64,000 nt of DNA from QVMM01 sp047030855 (GCA_047030855.1 JBKYIJ010000008.1:1054001-1118000), one strand, 5' to 3'; positions 37,307 to 46,882 are shown, numbered from the stretch's first letter. Notes: generated by a model not told the origin, from the letters alone. Made by a program: numbers and translations.

Positions 37307-38908
37307 ATGAATAAAAGAAAATCCGAGTATAAGCCATTGTTGTTTACAACGACAATGAGAAATCCTATGAGAATGAAAGCTCTTTTAAATGTTTTAAAAG
37401 ACTATAATGGATTAATACTCAGTGATGAATTAACTACTGAAATCATGGGTGTAATTATTTCCTATGGTTTGTATCGCCCCACTAGAGGAATTACATCTTC
37501 TATTGAAAGGAAATGGGGCGCTAAGAAAATTTCTGAAAAATCACAAATTGGCATTAAGGTTCTAAATGAAGGCGAAATTAGACATCTGTTGATGAGCAAT
37601 CCTCAAAAACATAAAGAAGCAGGATTTGAAAAGGGTTGGCCTTCCAGATTTGCTACAATTTTCGATTTTGCTAAAGAGTTGGGGTTTGTCTATTATGAAG
37701 TTGGATTACCCTTGATGTTTTCATCAATAGGTTTACGCCTTGCTAATTCTGTTGAGATTAATATTGACAATGATACTATAATCTATTCTGAACCTCATCC
37801 TGAATTTGAACAACAAGCATTTAGACATGCTCTAGCTAAATATCAAAGGTGTAATCCTTTTGTTCGCGTACTAAATGAAAATGTCCCTTTAGTATTATTG
37901 TTAGAAGTTATAAGAAAAATAAATAATGACAATAATTTTAATAATGCAGGAATCGCAATTCATGAAATCCCATTAATACTATTTTGGAAAAATAACGATT
38001 CACAAGGACTGTATCAACGAATTAAAACCTTAAGAGAAAAATATAGATATAATCCAAGTTGGGAAGTAATAATTGATATCTGTATCAATGAAATAATGGA
38101 AGGAAAATATAAAGATTTTGAACCGAAATCCATTATGGTTGATTACCCGGATGAGTTTATTAGAAAGATGAGACTTACTGGATTAATCTCAATTCGTGGA
38201 GGAGGACGTTTTATTGATATAAATCATAATGAAATAGAAAAAGTAAACTATATTTTAGAGAATTATTCTAATTATGCAAAGTTTCAAACTGAACAAGAAT
38301 ATTTTAACTATATGTCAACAATAGATGAAAATTTAATTTCGTTTACAGCTATTGTAACGACTATAGAACAAAATAATGTATTACTTGATCGCTGGACAAA
38401 TATTTACAGTTGGGAAAAAATTAAAGAAGAACTTACTATTCTACACAAAAAAGGTACTACTAAAGATGATATATTAAAATATCTCACAAATCCTATTAGG
38501 TTAGAGTTTTTAACTTCAATGGCTATAAAATCAAAATTTCCAGCTGTCACTGTTATTCCAAATTATCCTTGTGATGACGAAGGGATACCTACATCTACTG
38601 CAGGAGGTGGAAAAGGTGATGTTGAATGCATAGAAGACGAAGTGAATGGTGTTTTAGTCGAAGTCACTATGGCTGAAGGTCGAAATCAAACTATAATGGA
38701 AGTTTGGCCTATTTCAAGACATTTAGAAGACTTTCGAGAAAATTATCCAAATGCAATATGCTACTTTGTAGCACCATCAATCTTCAAGGATAGCGTTAGA
38801 CAAATTAAATTTGTTAGAAATGATGAGAATTTAAATATTAAACCTTATACAATTACAGATTTTATACAACATCTTGATAATGCTCCAAAATTATATATAA
38901 ATGGGTAG
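37307..38908 (+). CDS. AlwI-family type II restriction endonuclease
   Basis: A 533-residue protein. The N-terminal 'LLFTTTMRNPMRMKALLNVL' and 'ISYGLYRPTRGITSSIERKW' match the AlwI endonuclease family (PF09491), which includes type IIS enzymes and natural nickases such as BstNBI, MlyI and PleI. A catalytic core of PD-(D/E)XK type is visible at D438 ('GGGKGDVECIED') and E452-V-T454 ('VLVEVTMAEG'), with the usual lysine replaced by threonine, so metal-ion details may differ. The frame is intact. It follows two D12 methyltransferases and the small nuclease-like gene, 2 bp after it, so all four form one unit. Its 3' end overlaps a GIY-YIG-type gene start by 8 bp. Confidence 0.9.
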   Translation: MNKRKSEYKPLLFTTTMRNPMRMKALLNVLKDYNGLILSDELTTEIMGVIISYGLYRPTRGITSSIERKWGAKKISEKSQIGIKVLNEGEIRHLLMSNPQKHKEAGFEKGWPSRFATIFDFAKELGFVYYEVGLPLMFSSIGLRLANSVEINIDNDTIIYSEPHPEFEQQAFRHALAKYQRCNPFVRVLNENVPLVLLLEVIRKINNDNNFNNAGIAIHEIPLILFWKNNDSQGLYQRIKTLREKYRYNPSWEVIIDICINEIMEGKYKDFEPKSIMVDYPDEFIRKMRLTGLISIRGGGRFIDINHNEIEKVNYILENYSNYAKFQTEQEYFNYMSTIDENLISFTAIVTTIEQNNVLLDRWTNIYSWEKIKEELTILHKKGTTKDDILKYLTNPIRLEFLTSMAIKSKFPAVTVIPNYPCDDEGIPTSTAGGGKGDVECIEDEVNGVLVEVTMAEGRNQTIMEVWPISRHLEDFRENYPNAICYFVAPSIFKDSVRQIKFVRNDENLNIKPYTITDFIQHLDNAPKLYING

Positions 38909-38996
38909 GACAATAACAACATATTTAATAGACGGAAATCCTCAAGGATCTCAGTATGTATTTATTAGTAATGCGAATCAGTATTTAAAAAATTAG
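38901..38996 (+). pseudogene. N-terminal fragment of a GIY-YIG/DUF4357-like gene, truncated by IS insertion
   Basis: ATG at 38901 overlaps the endonuclease stop by 8 bp. The first 23 codons (MGRTITTYLIDGNPQGSQYV) match the start I recall for GIY-YIG nuclease-family proteins of Bacteroidota that begin 'MGRTI.IYL.DGNP.G'. At 38971 the sequence enters the left end of the IS, and only 8 further codons are open. No sequence resembling the rest of the gene is found right of the IS, so the remainder was lost. The overlap suggests it was once the last gene of the restriction operon. Confidence 0.65.
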
Positions 38997-40035
38997 ATAA
39001 ATGAATGCGATGGCAATTTTTCCCATCGTATGTACTAAAAGTCCAGATGTTGATCTGACTTTATGTGCTCTTTGAATTTTTGTTTTTACATTCAACCAGT
39101 TGAAAAATGATTCTATAGGTTGTCTGATCTTGGAAACAGCCGTTGAAAATAAGTCATTAGAAGCCTTGTTTCGTTGTTTTTCTTGATCAGATTGTCCTTT
39201 GATTTCTTTAACAGGAGTGAGCATTTCAATATTTTGATTTTGCTTCTTTTGCTTGTCAAAGTATTCAAAATCAGAATATATTTTATCACCAAAGATAGTT
39301 CGGTCAAAGATTGCATCTCCCCAATTTTGTTTAAAGACAGTTAAATCATTATCCTCTGCTGGAGTAAAAGTTATGCTTTCGGGAAAAGGGATTGTTCCTT
39401 TTCGTCTAAAAGCAAGAGCATGAAGTTTAAGACCAAAATAATATTGGTTCTTTGTAGAGCAAAATCCTTTAGTCACCAACTCTCTTGCTACTTTTGCTTC
39501 TCTATTTCTTCCTCCACAAGTGATAATTGGCATAGAATCAACCAGTGATATATCAAAGTCACAATCATCTGGAATGAATGAATTTATCAATCTCTGGGAT
39601 AATACTTTAAAAGCCTCATTAAGACGGTTTAATCTTAAATTGAAAGTCTGATAGGATGGCAGTAAAGGAAACCAGGAAGAAAGATATTCTTTTGCAAAAG
39701 AATGTATATCTTTGACTTCGAAATATTTCTGACAATAACCTGCAAACAGGTAAATGGTCATTATTTCCTGGTCTGTAAAGGATGGGGCATTGTTGTTACT
39801 GTATCTTTGACAGTAATACTTTAGCTCTGAATCATATAAATCACAGATATACATATAAATCTTTATCAGTTTAAGCTCTTTCTTCTTGGGAATCATAGTT
39901 AAAGAAATGTGTGGTAATATTCCTTTAAATTAATGATTTTCAAGAGATTGAGCAAACACGCAACACGCCTATTTTATTGATAATTAATATTTTAACTAAA
40001 TAAACCTGCGACTAGTTTCAACTACTGATTCGCAT
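38971..40035 (-). mobile_element. IS982-family insertion sequence
   Basis: A 1065-bp element with imperfect terminal inverted repeats: ATGCGAATCAGTA at 38971-38983 and TACTGATTCGCAT at 40023-40035 (13 bp, perfect). It encodes one transposase. The flanks share an AGTAAT motif, but I cannot draw a clean target duplication, so the exact ends remain tentative. It lies between the restriction locus and the LRR protein. Confidence 0.85.
38985..39896 (-). CDS. IS982-family transposase
   Basis: A 303-residue DDE transposase. 'DEQEIMTIYLFAGY'-like 'SFTDQEIMTIYLFAGYCQ' is the N-terminal block, 'ISLVDSMPIITCGGRNREAK' holds the first catalytic Asp, 'RTIFGDKIYSDFEYFD' the second and 'IRQPIESFFNWLNVKTKIQ' the Glu region (Y(2)R(3)E-like). 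The frame is intact, so the element may still be active. It lies inside the element's inverted repeats. Confidence 0.9.
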   Translation of the reverse strand: MIPKKKELKLIKIYMYICDLYDSELKYYCQRYSNNNAPSFTDQEIMTIYLFAGYCQKYFEVKDIHSFAKEYLSSWFPLLPSYQTFNLRLNRLNEAFKVLSQRLINSFIPDDCDFDISLVDSMPIITCGGRNREAKVARELVTKGFCSTKNQYYFGLKLHALAFRRKGTIPFPESITFTPAEDNDLTVFKQNWGDAIFDRTIFGDKIYSDFEYFDKQKKQNQNIEMLTPVKEIKGQSDQEKQRNKASNDLFSTAVSKIRQPIESFFNWLNVKTKIQRAHKVRSTSGLLVHTMGKIAIAFIYLIF

Positions 40036-40065
40036 AAGTAATAAAAGTAATCAAAAAAAATCTCT

Positions 40066-43000
40066 ATGATGAAAAAAAAAATGTTATTACTCCTGACTGG
40101 AGTATTGATAGGATTATCCACCCTATCAGCGCAAGTGTCCAAAACTATTGATGTATCAATCCCCGGAACCTTATCTCAATTAATCGGTGATGAAAAGAAT
40201 GTGATTACGGATTTAATCGTAACGGGAACGATTGATGATACAGATTTTGGAGTATTTAAGCAAATGAAAGCCTTGAAAAACTTAAATCTTCAACAACTAT
40301 CTAACACCACAATCCCCTTTCGTACATTTTTTAACATGACTTTAAATGAAGTCATACTGCCAAGTGAACTACAAGTGATTGGTGAAAGAGCTTTTGAGGG
40401 ATCGAATATAAAAGTGACAATACCTGAATCTGTTTTATCATTCGAAAAATATGCATTCTTAAATGCAAAACTTAATTTAGTAGATTTTTCCAAGTGCAAA
40501 AATGTGAAATCAATCGGAGGTTGCGTATTCCAAAATACGACGGATACCATAGATCTAACACCCTTTACATCTCTTTCATATATCGGAGGTGGATGTTTTG
40601 GTCAATCAACAGCCAAAGTAATACTACCTAAACATTTAACGTCTACTTTTGAAAGTGATTTCAGCGGATTTAAAGGAGAGGTTGTTTTACCAGAAGGATT
40701 ATTAAATATAGATAGCCATTCTTTCGCGAATACCCAAATGAAAAAATTAATTTTACCATCCAGTTTACAGCTAATTGGTAAATCAGCTTTTTCAAATTCC
40801 ATAATAGACTCAGTTGATTTTTCACAATGTAAAAACGTAAAAATAATTGGGATGGAAGCATTTTATGGAGTAAAGGGCATTATTGATTTAACTCCATTTA
40901 CTTCGTTATCACATATCGGAGGTAGATGTTTTGGTCAATCAACAGCCAAAGTAATACTACCTAAACATTTAACGTCTACTTTTGAAAGTGATTTCAGCGG
41001 ATTTAAAGGAGAGGTTGTTTTACCAGAAGGATTATTAAATATAGGCATGTATTCTTTCGCAAATAATACCCAAATGAAAAAACTAACCTTACCTACTGGT
41101 TTACAGGCAATTGACAAAGGGGCTTTTGCTAATTCCATAATAGATTCAATCGATTTTTCACAATGCAAAAATGTAAAAACAATATCAACGCATGCATTTT
41201 ATGGTATAAAAGGCATTATAGATTTAACTCCTTTTACTTCGCTATCTAGAATTGGAGGTCAATGTTTTAAATATTCAACAGCCAAAGTAATACTACCTAA
41301 ACATCTAAAGATTATTCAATCTGGAAGTTTTTCAGGATTTACCGGAGAGGTTACTCTTCACGAAGGTATTATACAAATTGAAGATGCAGCTTTTATGAGT
41401 GTTACACAAGCAAATATTTGTTTGCCTAAGACTCTACAATCCATCGGTGAAGACGCATTCAGATATGCTAAAATTAAAAGAGTGATTATTCCTGATTCTC
41501 TGACTAAAATAGCAGCTAAAGCTTTTATGGACTGTACTGAACTAGTCGAGATAGTTTCTTTAAATCCCACACCACCGCAATTAGGAGCAAATGTATTCGC
41601 TAACGTAAACAAACAAACTTGTACTCTAAAAGTACCGAAAGCTTCTTATAACCTATATGCGACTGCCAATCAGTGGAAAGATTTCTTAAACATCGTCGCA
41701 TATATACCCGAAACTATACCTCTAACTATGCGCTTGCATTTAAATCCTTATGGAGGTGATGCCTCGGATATGTATTCACAAAATGAGGGAAAACTTATCG
41801 GCGAATATTACTGGAGTGATGTGTTTACAATGGACGTTCCATCGTTTAACTGGTGGGCGACGCCCGAATTTCCCCAAAGTCTATTCCCTGTCAATGCAGA
41901 TTATTTTGGAATGTATTTAAAACAAATACACATCGATTATGCAACCTATAATCCATCCAGAGAAGATTTTAATAAATACTACGGAGTGTATTACGACTCG
42001 TTTTCAACAACTTACTTTAATTCGTGGATGGTAATGGGAGACACCAGTGACAGCACTATATATCAAAAATATGAATTTCCTCCGGAAGTGTGGGAAGGTC
42101 AGAAGAAAACAGGTTGGTTAAGCCCAAACTTAAGAGACTACAGACAATTAGCTGCCATGTGTCCTTTCTTTACCAATAATTCTACCAGTCTCTCTGAACT
42201 TGATGTGCGTATTGCCTTAAGTTGCAAACCCGGAGACAATCCTTTAGCTTATAATATTGATAACGGAACTTCCAAAAAAGTATATTGGTTTGAAGATATG
42301 AATACCAACATGTATGGATTCAATTTAATGCCTGGAGGAGTAAGACTACATGCAGAAAATGCAAATTGGTCAAATGGACTATATAACGAAAAAAATGTAC
42401 TGGAGGGAACACCTTATGAACATATGTCCAAAAGAAATGTCATTACAGGAACAGATGCAAACGGAAATCAATATAAATTTGACGACTGGACTGGTCCTAG
42501 AGGTGCATTTGCTACCCTGTTCTATACAGCTCAATATCGAGCTAATGACGGACAATTTATCTTACATGACAGAATCGACACAGGCACACCCAATCAATGG
42601 AGCTGGATGAATTTACGATGGCGTAGAAAACTGACTGACGAAGAGTTGGGTTACAAAATATTTGTAAAAGTAAACAATATCGACAAATCATCTTTTGAAT
42701 GGACGGAATTCGCCAATAATCAGAATGAAATTCCTATACTCAAAGAAGTGAAAAAGGGTAACTTATCCACAAGCGATTTCAATATCGTAAAAATAAATGA
42801 CCCAAAAGCCATAGCTCCTGCGGAATATGTAGAGTTACCAAACGGGTATATAAGAGGATTTTATGTGCAATATTTCATATCTAACCCTAATAGTGGGCGA
42901 ACTATAGATGATGTGATTATGTATGCATATAATGTAAAAGATAATGCTTTGGATATTCCTAAGAGTAATTCTAATACCTCAAAAAGCCAAAAGAGAATGG

Positions 43001-43251
43001 ATAATATTCGCAGTCAGATTCAATCTGATTTAGTAGTCAATATATATCCAAACCCTGCTAGTGATGTATTAAATATAGAATGTCCGGATAATATCCTTAA
43101 TATTGAAATATATAATTCTTCCGGAAGTTTGGTATCTAAAATAAATACAGGTAATTCTGCCATTAACATAAGTGAACTACCTACAGGGTTATATATAATA
43201 AAAATATCTACAGAAAGTAAAACTTATATGGAAAGGATTATGAAGAAATAA
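40066..43251 (+). CDS. BspA-type leucine-rich repeat protein with a T9SS sorting domain
   Basis: A 1061-residue secreted protein. Signal peptide 'MLLLLTGVLIGLSTLSAQVS' (cleavage near SAQ). Residues ~40-540 are BspA/TpLRR-type repeats ('LPEGLLNIDSHSFANT', 'LPSSLQLIGKSAFSNS', 'VTIPESVLSFEKYAFLNA'), including long near-identical units repeated at 111-residue spacing. A middle region (~550-950) of unknown fold follows, rich in aromatic residues. The last ~75 residues ('VVNIYPNPASDVLNIECPDN', then 'LPTGLYIIKISTESKTYMER') are a Por_Secre_tail CTD that directs export through T9SS and anchoring to the cell surface. BspA relatives bind host or matrix proteins. Confidence 0.92.
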   Translation: MMKKKMLLLLTGVLIGLSTLSAQVSKTIDVSIPGTLSQLIGDEKNVITDLIVTGTIDDTDFGVFKQMKALKNLNLQQLSNTTIPFRTFFNMTLNEVILPSELQVIGERAFEGSNIKVTIPESVLSFEKYAFLNAKLNLVDFSKCKNVKSIGGCVFQNTTDTIDLTPFTSLSYIGGGCFGQSTAKVILPKHLTSTFESDFSGFKGEVVLPEGLLNIDSHSFANTQMKKLILPSSLQLIGKSAFSNSIIDSVDFSQCKNVKIIGMEAFYGVKGIIDLTPFTSLSHIGGRCFGQSTAKVILPKHLTSTFESDFSGFKGEVVLPEGLLNIGMYSFANNTQMKKLTLPTGLQAIDKGAFANSIIDSIDFSQCKNVKTISTHAFYGIKGIIDLTPFTSLSRIGGQCFKYSTAKVILPKHLKIIQSGSFSGFTGEVTLHEGIIQIEDAAFMSVTQANICLPKTLQSIGEDAFRYAKIKRVIIPDSLTKIAAKAFMDCTELVEIVSLNPTPPQLGANVFANVNKQTCTLKVPKASYNLYATANQWKDFLNIVAYIPETIPLTMRLHLNPYGGDASDMYSQNEGKLIGEYYWSDVFTMDVPSFNWWATPEFPQSLFPVNADYFGMYLKQIHIDYATYNPSREDFNKYYGVYYDSFSTTYFNSWMVMGDTSDSTIYQKYEFPPEVWEGQKKTGWLSPNLRDYRQLAAMCPFFTNNSTSLSELDVRIALSCKPGDNPLAYNIDNGTSKKVYWFEDMNTNMYGFNLMPGGVRLHAENANWSNGLYNEKNVLEGTPYEHMSKRNVITGTDANGNQYKFDDWTGPRGAFATLFYTAQYRANDGQFILHDRIDTGTPNQWSWMNLRWRRKLTDEELGYKIFVKVNNIDKSSFEWTEFANNQNEIPILKEVKKGNLSTSDFNIVKINDPKAIAPAEYVELPNGYIRGFYVQYFISNPNSGRTIDDVIMYAYNVKDNALDIPKSNSNTSKSQKRMDNIRSQIQSDLVVNIYPNPASDVLNIECPDNILNIEIYNSSGSLVSKINTGNSAINISELPTGLYIIKISTESKTYMERIMKK
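40592..41043 (+). repeat. Near-identical in-frame direct repeats inside the LRR gene
   Basis: A 119-bp block at 40592-40710 recurs at 40925-41043, with an exact 333-bp (111-codon) offset and almost no differences. A third, more diverged unit begins near 41260. The offset keeps the frame and adds one LRR segment per copy. The copies look recent compared with the rest of the LRR array. Confidence 0.9.
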
Positions 43252-43276
43252 TCCGGAACAAACAACACTAAAAAAA

Positions 43277-43306
43277 GAGGCTGTCCAAATGTAGGGACAG
43301 TCCGTT
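43277..43306 (+). terminator. Hairpin after the LRR gene
   Basis: A short hairpin (CTGTCC / GGACAG core) 25-55 bp past the LRR stop. The T-run is weak, so efficiency is uncertain. Confidence 0.45.
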
Positions 43307-43439
43307 TAAAGAGTAATAGACTGTATATCAGATGTAGATATTTGTGGTTTTTGCCATATCCTGCATATGTTTCTACATAATGGCTTGGTTATTACTACAT
43401 TTTTACAAAAGCAAATATATACAGTTTGTCTTGATTTAA

Positions 43440-43485
43440 AAGCCTATGGATGAAAAGATTTTTGAAATCTAGCATCTATAGGCTT
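43440..43485 (-). terminator. Hairpin between the convergent LRR gene and the truncated gene
   Basis: A 13-bp stem (aagcctatggatg / catctataggctt, one mismatch) with an inner AGATTT/AAATCT stem. On the minus strand a CTTTT tract follows, fitting termination of the gene at 43530-44453. Confidence 0.6.
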
Positions 43486-43529
43486 ATTATTATAATTTTA
43501 AAGATAATAAATATTCTACATGTATAAAT

Positions 43530-44453
43530 TTACTCTTCTTTGAATGTCAATGAACCCTTTATCTTTTCATCCTTTCCGAAAGTAGTGTATAATCCAGACA
43601 TATTCAGTCTACCAATATATTCTTCTTTATGAGAATAATTCCCAATAATTTGCTTCTCTCCATATACATTCCAAACAAGTGCAAGGTCATTTTTATCAAG
43701 CCATTTTAACAATGGTTCTTTCTTTATTAATAATCCAGAAATACTCTTATTATATATAGAAGGATCAAAACATACAAGTTCTTCTATATCATTTATAAAT
43801 TCTCCATCTTTAGGTGAATACCTTAGATTTAGACCATCTTTTATGATTTGAGTAGGATAGTAATATTGTATAGCCATTTCTTTTGAGCAATCGAATTCTT
43901 CTTCCCAATTAAAAAACTCTGCTGTTCTCTGAACTTTAGTTATTACATTTTTATATCTGTTTTTAGTTATTTCACTCCAATCTTCTCCTTCATAATATGG
44001 TTTATTGAAGAACTTAAATGCTGGTGACCAATAATATTCCCTACTAAATATTTGATACAAACTCCTCGTACTTGGAAATCGGTCAATTTCAGCATAATTC
44101 TTTTTGATTTTGTTAATATCTTTCTTTGGAAGGAGGTAGCTTTGAATCTCCATCCATAAACGTTTATATGATGCATCGTATTTATCTTCACCAATAGGTG
44201 TTTCTTCATTCCATCCTGGGTGGATTTCTAGCCAAAGCCATCTTTCTCCTAATGGATCAATAACCTCGATAATATTTTCAGGTTTAGGAATATCATGTTT
44301 TGCTTTTATCCAATCTTTTTTAGATGAAATACCAAAATCAAATTCACTATTAAACCACCATTGAGGTGGATATTTTTCATATTTGTCAGATTTCTTTTCT
44401 CTAATAATTATTGTAGGATCAATATCTCTAACATAAGGATACCAATAAGCCAC
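43530..44453 (-). pseudogene. 5'-truncated hypothetical protein at the tRNA-Leu junction
   Basis: A 307-residue open frame starting only with GTG at 44453, right next to a TAA three codons upstream and 57 bp before the tRNA-Leu terminator. 'YWYPYVRDIDPTIIIR', 'LWLEIHPGWNEETP', 'LYQIFSREYYWSPAFKFF' and the C-terminal 'ALVWNVYGEKQIIGNYSHKE' with 'GRLNMSGLYTTFGKDEKI' read like the C-terminus of a much larger protein. I recall similar ends in large ATP-binding proteins of defense islands but cannot name one. No ATG of its own, no promoter box and a junction with tRNA sequence argue that the N-terminal part is missing. Whether the remaining piece is expressed is unknown. Confidence 0.55.
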
Positions 44454-44510
44454 AAAAAAGCGTTATATTTTGCACTTTTTTGCTATTTTCGTAAGATTCA
44501 GGGAATAAAA

Positions 44511-44543
44511 AAATCCCTGAAAACCATTAATTTTCAGGGATTT
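44511..44543 (-). terminator. Terminator after tRNA-Leu
   Basis: A 13-bp perfect stem (aaatccctgaaaa / ttttcagggattt) with a 7-base loop, followed on the minus strand by TTTTTTTATT. It begins 25 bp past the tRNA 3' end. Confidence 0.93.
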
Positions 44544-44567
44544 GCTTAAAACTGCGATATTTTTCAG

Positions 44568-44649
44568 TGCGGATGAAGGGACTCGAACCCCCACGCCTCA
44601 CGGCACCAGATCCTAAGTCTGGCGCGGCTACCAATTACGCCACATCCGC
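44568..44649 (-). tRNA. tRNA-Leu (anticodon TAG)
   Basis: An 82-nt class II tRNA on the minus strand. Acceptor GCGGATG pairs with CATCCGC plus discriminator A. The D-arm block is GCGTAATTGGTAGCCGC, the anticodon stem-loop is CCAGA-CTTAGGA-TCTGG with anticodon TAG, and a long variable arm TGCCGTGAGGCGT precedes GGGGG-TTCGAGT-CCCTT. The long variable arm confirms leucine. CCA is not encoded. Its 3' end is the candidate boundary of the accessory region to its left. Confidence 0.95.
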
Positions 44650-44672
44650 GGCTAATATTGCGTTAGCGTGTG

Positions 44673-44680
44673 CAAAGATA
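44673..44680 (-). promoter_or_regulatory. Putative -7 box for tRNA-Leu
   Basis: TATCTTTG on the minus strand (TAnnTTTG), 23 bp upstream of the tRNA 5' end. Confidence 0.6.
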
Positions 44681-44714
44681 ATAAATATTTTGAATTTGAA
44701 AATCTAAATCTTTT

Positions 44715-46882
44715 TTATTTCAAGAAATCGTCAAAATACCGTGTAATATGTTCGTGCAGATGCACTCTGTCTTTTCCTGTCATGTTATGTCCGTGCCCGG
44801 GATATACGAAGAAGTCGGGATGAACGCCGTTCTTTATAGATGACTTTAGAAAAAGCAGACTGTGTTGCATGACAACAGTCGGGTCTTCGTCTCCATGAAT
44901 TAATAGCAATCTACCTTTTAAATTTCCCGCTTTTTCTGTCATGCTTGTTTCCGCATACCCTTCGGGATTTTCCTGTGGAGAATCCATGTAACGCTCACCG
45001 TACATTATTTCATAATATTTCCAATCGGTTACAGGTCCTCCTGCCACGCCGACTTTAAATGTTTCGGGATGACGGAGCATTAAGTTCAACGTCATAAATC
45101 CGCCAAAACTCCAGCCATGAACACCTGTTCTGTCCTGATCGATATAAGGCAATGATTTTAGAAATTCTACGCCTGACATCTGATCTTCGGTTTCGATAAT
45201 TCCCAATTGGCGATGAATAATGTTTTCAAAATTCAGACCTCTGTTGGATGTGCCTCTGTTGTCAAGAGTAAATACTACATATCCCTTTTCTGCCATATAT
45301 ATGTCCCATCCTCTCGCTTGCCCCATCCATGAATTCGTTACCAGTTGCGAATGAGGTCCTCCGTAAACATATACTATTACAGGATATTTTTTTGAAGGAT
45401 CGAAATTCAACGGTTTCACAAGCCTATAATATAGATCGGTTGTGGCATCATTGGCTTTTAGCGAACCTAATGTGATTTCGGGTAATTCTTTTTCTTTATA
45501 AGGATTTGGTGCTGCATAATGGACAAATGTTTTGTTTGTCTTGGTTTCGGTTATTGCTATTTTATTGGGATTGTTCTGTGAACTGTAAACATCACACAGG
45601 TATTTACCCGATTCGCTTAATAAAGCAAAATGCACGCCTTCTTCTTTTGTCAGTTTTACGATATCTCCGTTTTTCAGATTAAGTTTGTATATGTGCTGCT
45701 CGATCGGAGATTCTTGTGTTGAGGTATAATATAAATTTTGTCCTTTTTCGTCAAAACCGTTTATCGTAATTATATCCCAATTTCCCGAAGTAAGTTGTTT
45801 AATCAGCTTTCCGTCGGTTTGGTAAAAATAGGCATGGTTGTATCCGTCACGCTTGCTTAGCCAGATAAATTGTTGCGGGTTGTTTTTAAGAAAAAGGACA
45901 GGATTTTCAGGCTCTACATATTTCGGATGCGTTTCTTCAAATAGGGTAGTATCCAATTTCCCTGTTTCGGCATTGTACCGTTTTAACCGGCAGGTGTCTT
46001 GTCCCCGGTTCAGTTCGGCAACGTAAATATATTTTTCATCAGGACTCCAAGCGACGTTTGTCAGATATTTTTCTTTGGGAGTTCCTGTTTTGAGATAGGT
46101 GGTTTTTTGTGTAACAGGATTATAGACTCCAATCGTGACATGATGGCTTTTCATTCCCGCCATAGGATATTTGATGTTTTTCACTTCGGCTACGCGTTTT
46201 GAAACGTCTACCAGAGGATAGTCAGAAACCATAGTTTCGTCCATTCTGTAAAACGCAAGAAAATTTCCTTGCGGCGACCAAAATGTACCTTTGTTAATTC
46301 CGAATTCGTTTCGGTGTACTGCCTGTCCATATACGATTCCGCTGTTCTTTTCATCTGAAACGGCATGCTCGTTATCGTCTGAGAGTTGAATGTAAAGATT
46401 GTTATCTTTAGTATAGGCAATCGCTTTCCCTTCTTTTGAAAAATCAATATTCGAAAAATCGGGAGAAACAGCAAATGTTGCCAAGATAGTATTATTTGCC
46501 TGATCGAACAGGTACATCTCTTTGTCCTTCGTTATTTGCAGTATCTTTACATCCGCATAAGGAAAACCGATGTTGTCAAGGGTGCTGATTTTTTCTTTTC
46601 CAATTTTTTTCGAGGAGATTGTTTATATCGTTTTTCGTAATCAGAATTTTTTTCCTTTCCTTTCGGAGATATCGGAATTTCCATTACAGAATCTCCTTTG
46701 ACGTATGTAAGTTTATCGCCGATCCATTGCAGTCTGTTTAGGGTTTTCACACGGTATTTATAGAAAGTGTTGCCTCCCGGTATAAGATCGTCCAGCGATA
46801 ATGGTATGTTTTCCTGCGAAAAAATGTTCATTGAGTATAAAAGTGTTGATATTAAAACAATAATACAAGTCCGAATTCTCAT
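44715..46882 (-). pseudogene. DPP IV-type S9 peptidase with two +1 frameshifts
   Basis: From ATG 46882 a signal peptide ('CIIVLISTLLYSMNIFSQ') is followed by the N-terminal beta-propeller. The frame breaks in T7 at 46647-46653 and again in T7 at 46604-46610; dropping one T from each gives 'LITKNDINNLLEKIGKEKIS' and 'LDNIGFPYADVKILQITKD'. The catalytic half is intact: 'TGVHGWSFGGFMTLNLML' (nucleophile GWSFGG), 'LLIHGDEDPTVVMQ' (Asp) and 'VYPGHGHNMTGKDRV' (His). Length 2168 = 3x722+2, i.e. a repaired 721-residue enzyme. Members remove X-Pro dipeptides in the periplasm and are common in Bacteroidota. It is divergent from the PNPOx-like gene. Confidence 0.9.

Noticed and set aside
40592..41300. 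Direct repeats that might suggest a CRISPR-like array
   Set aside because: The repeats are 119-bp in-frame units of the LRR gene at 333-bp spacing, not short repeats with unique spacers. I saw no CRISPR array or cas gene in the window.
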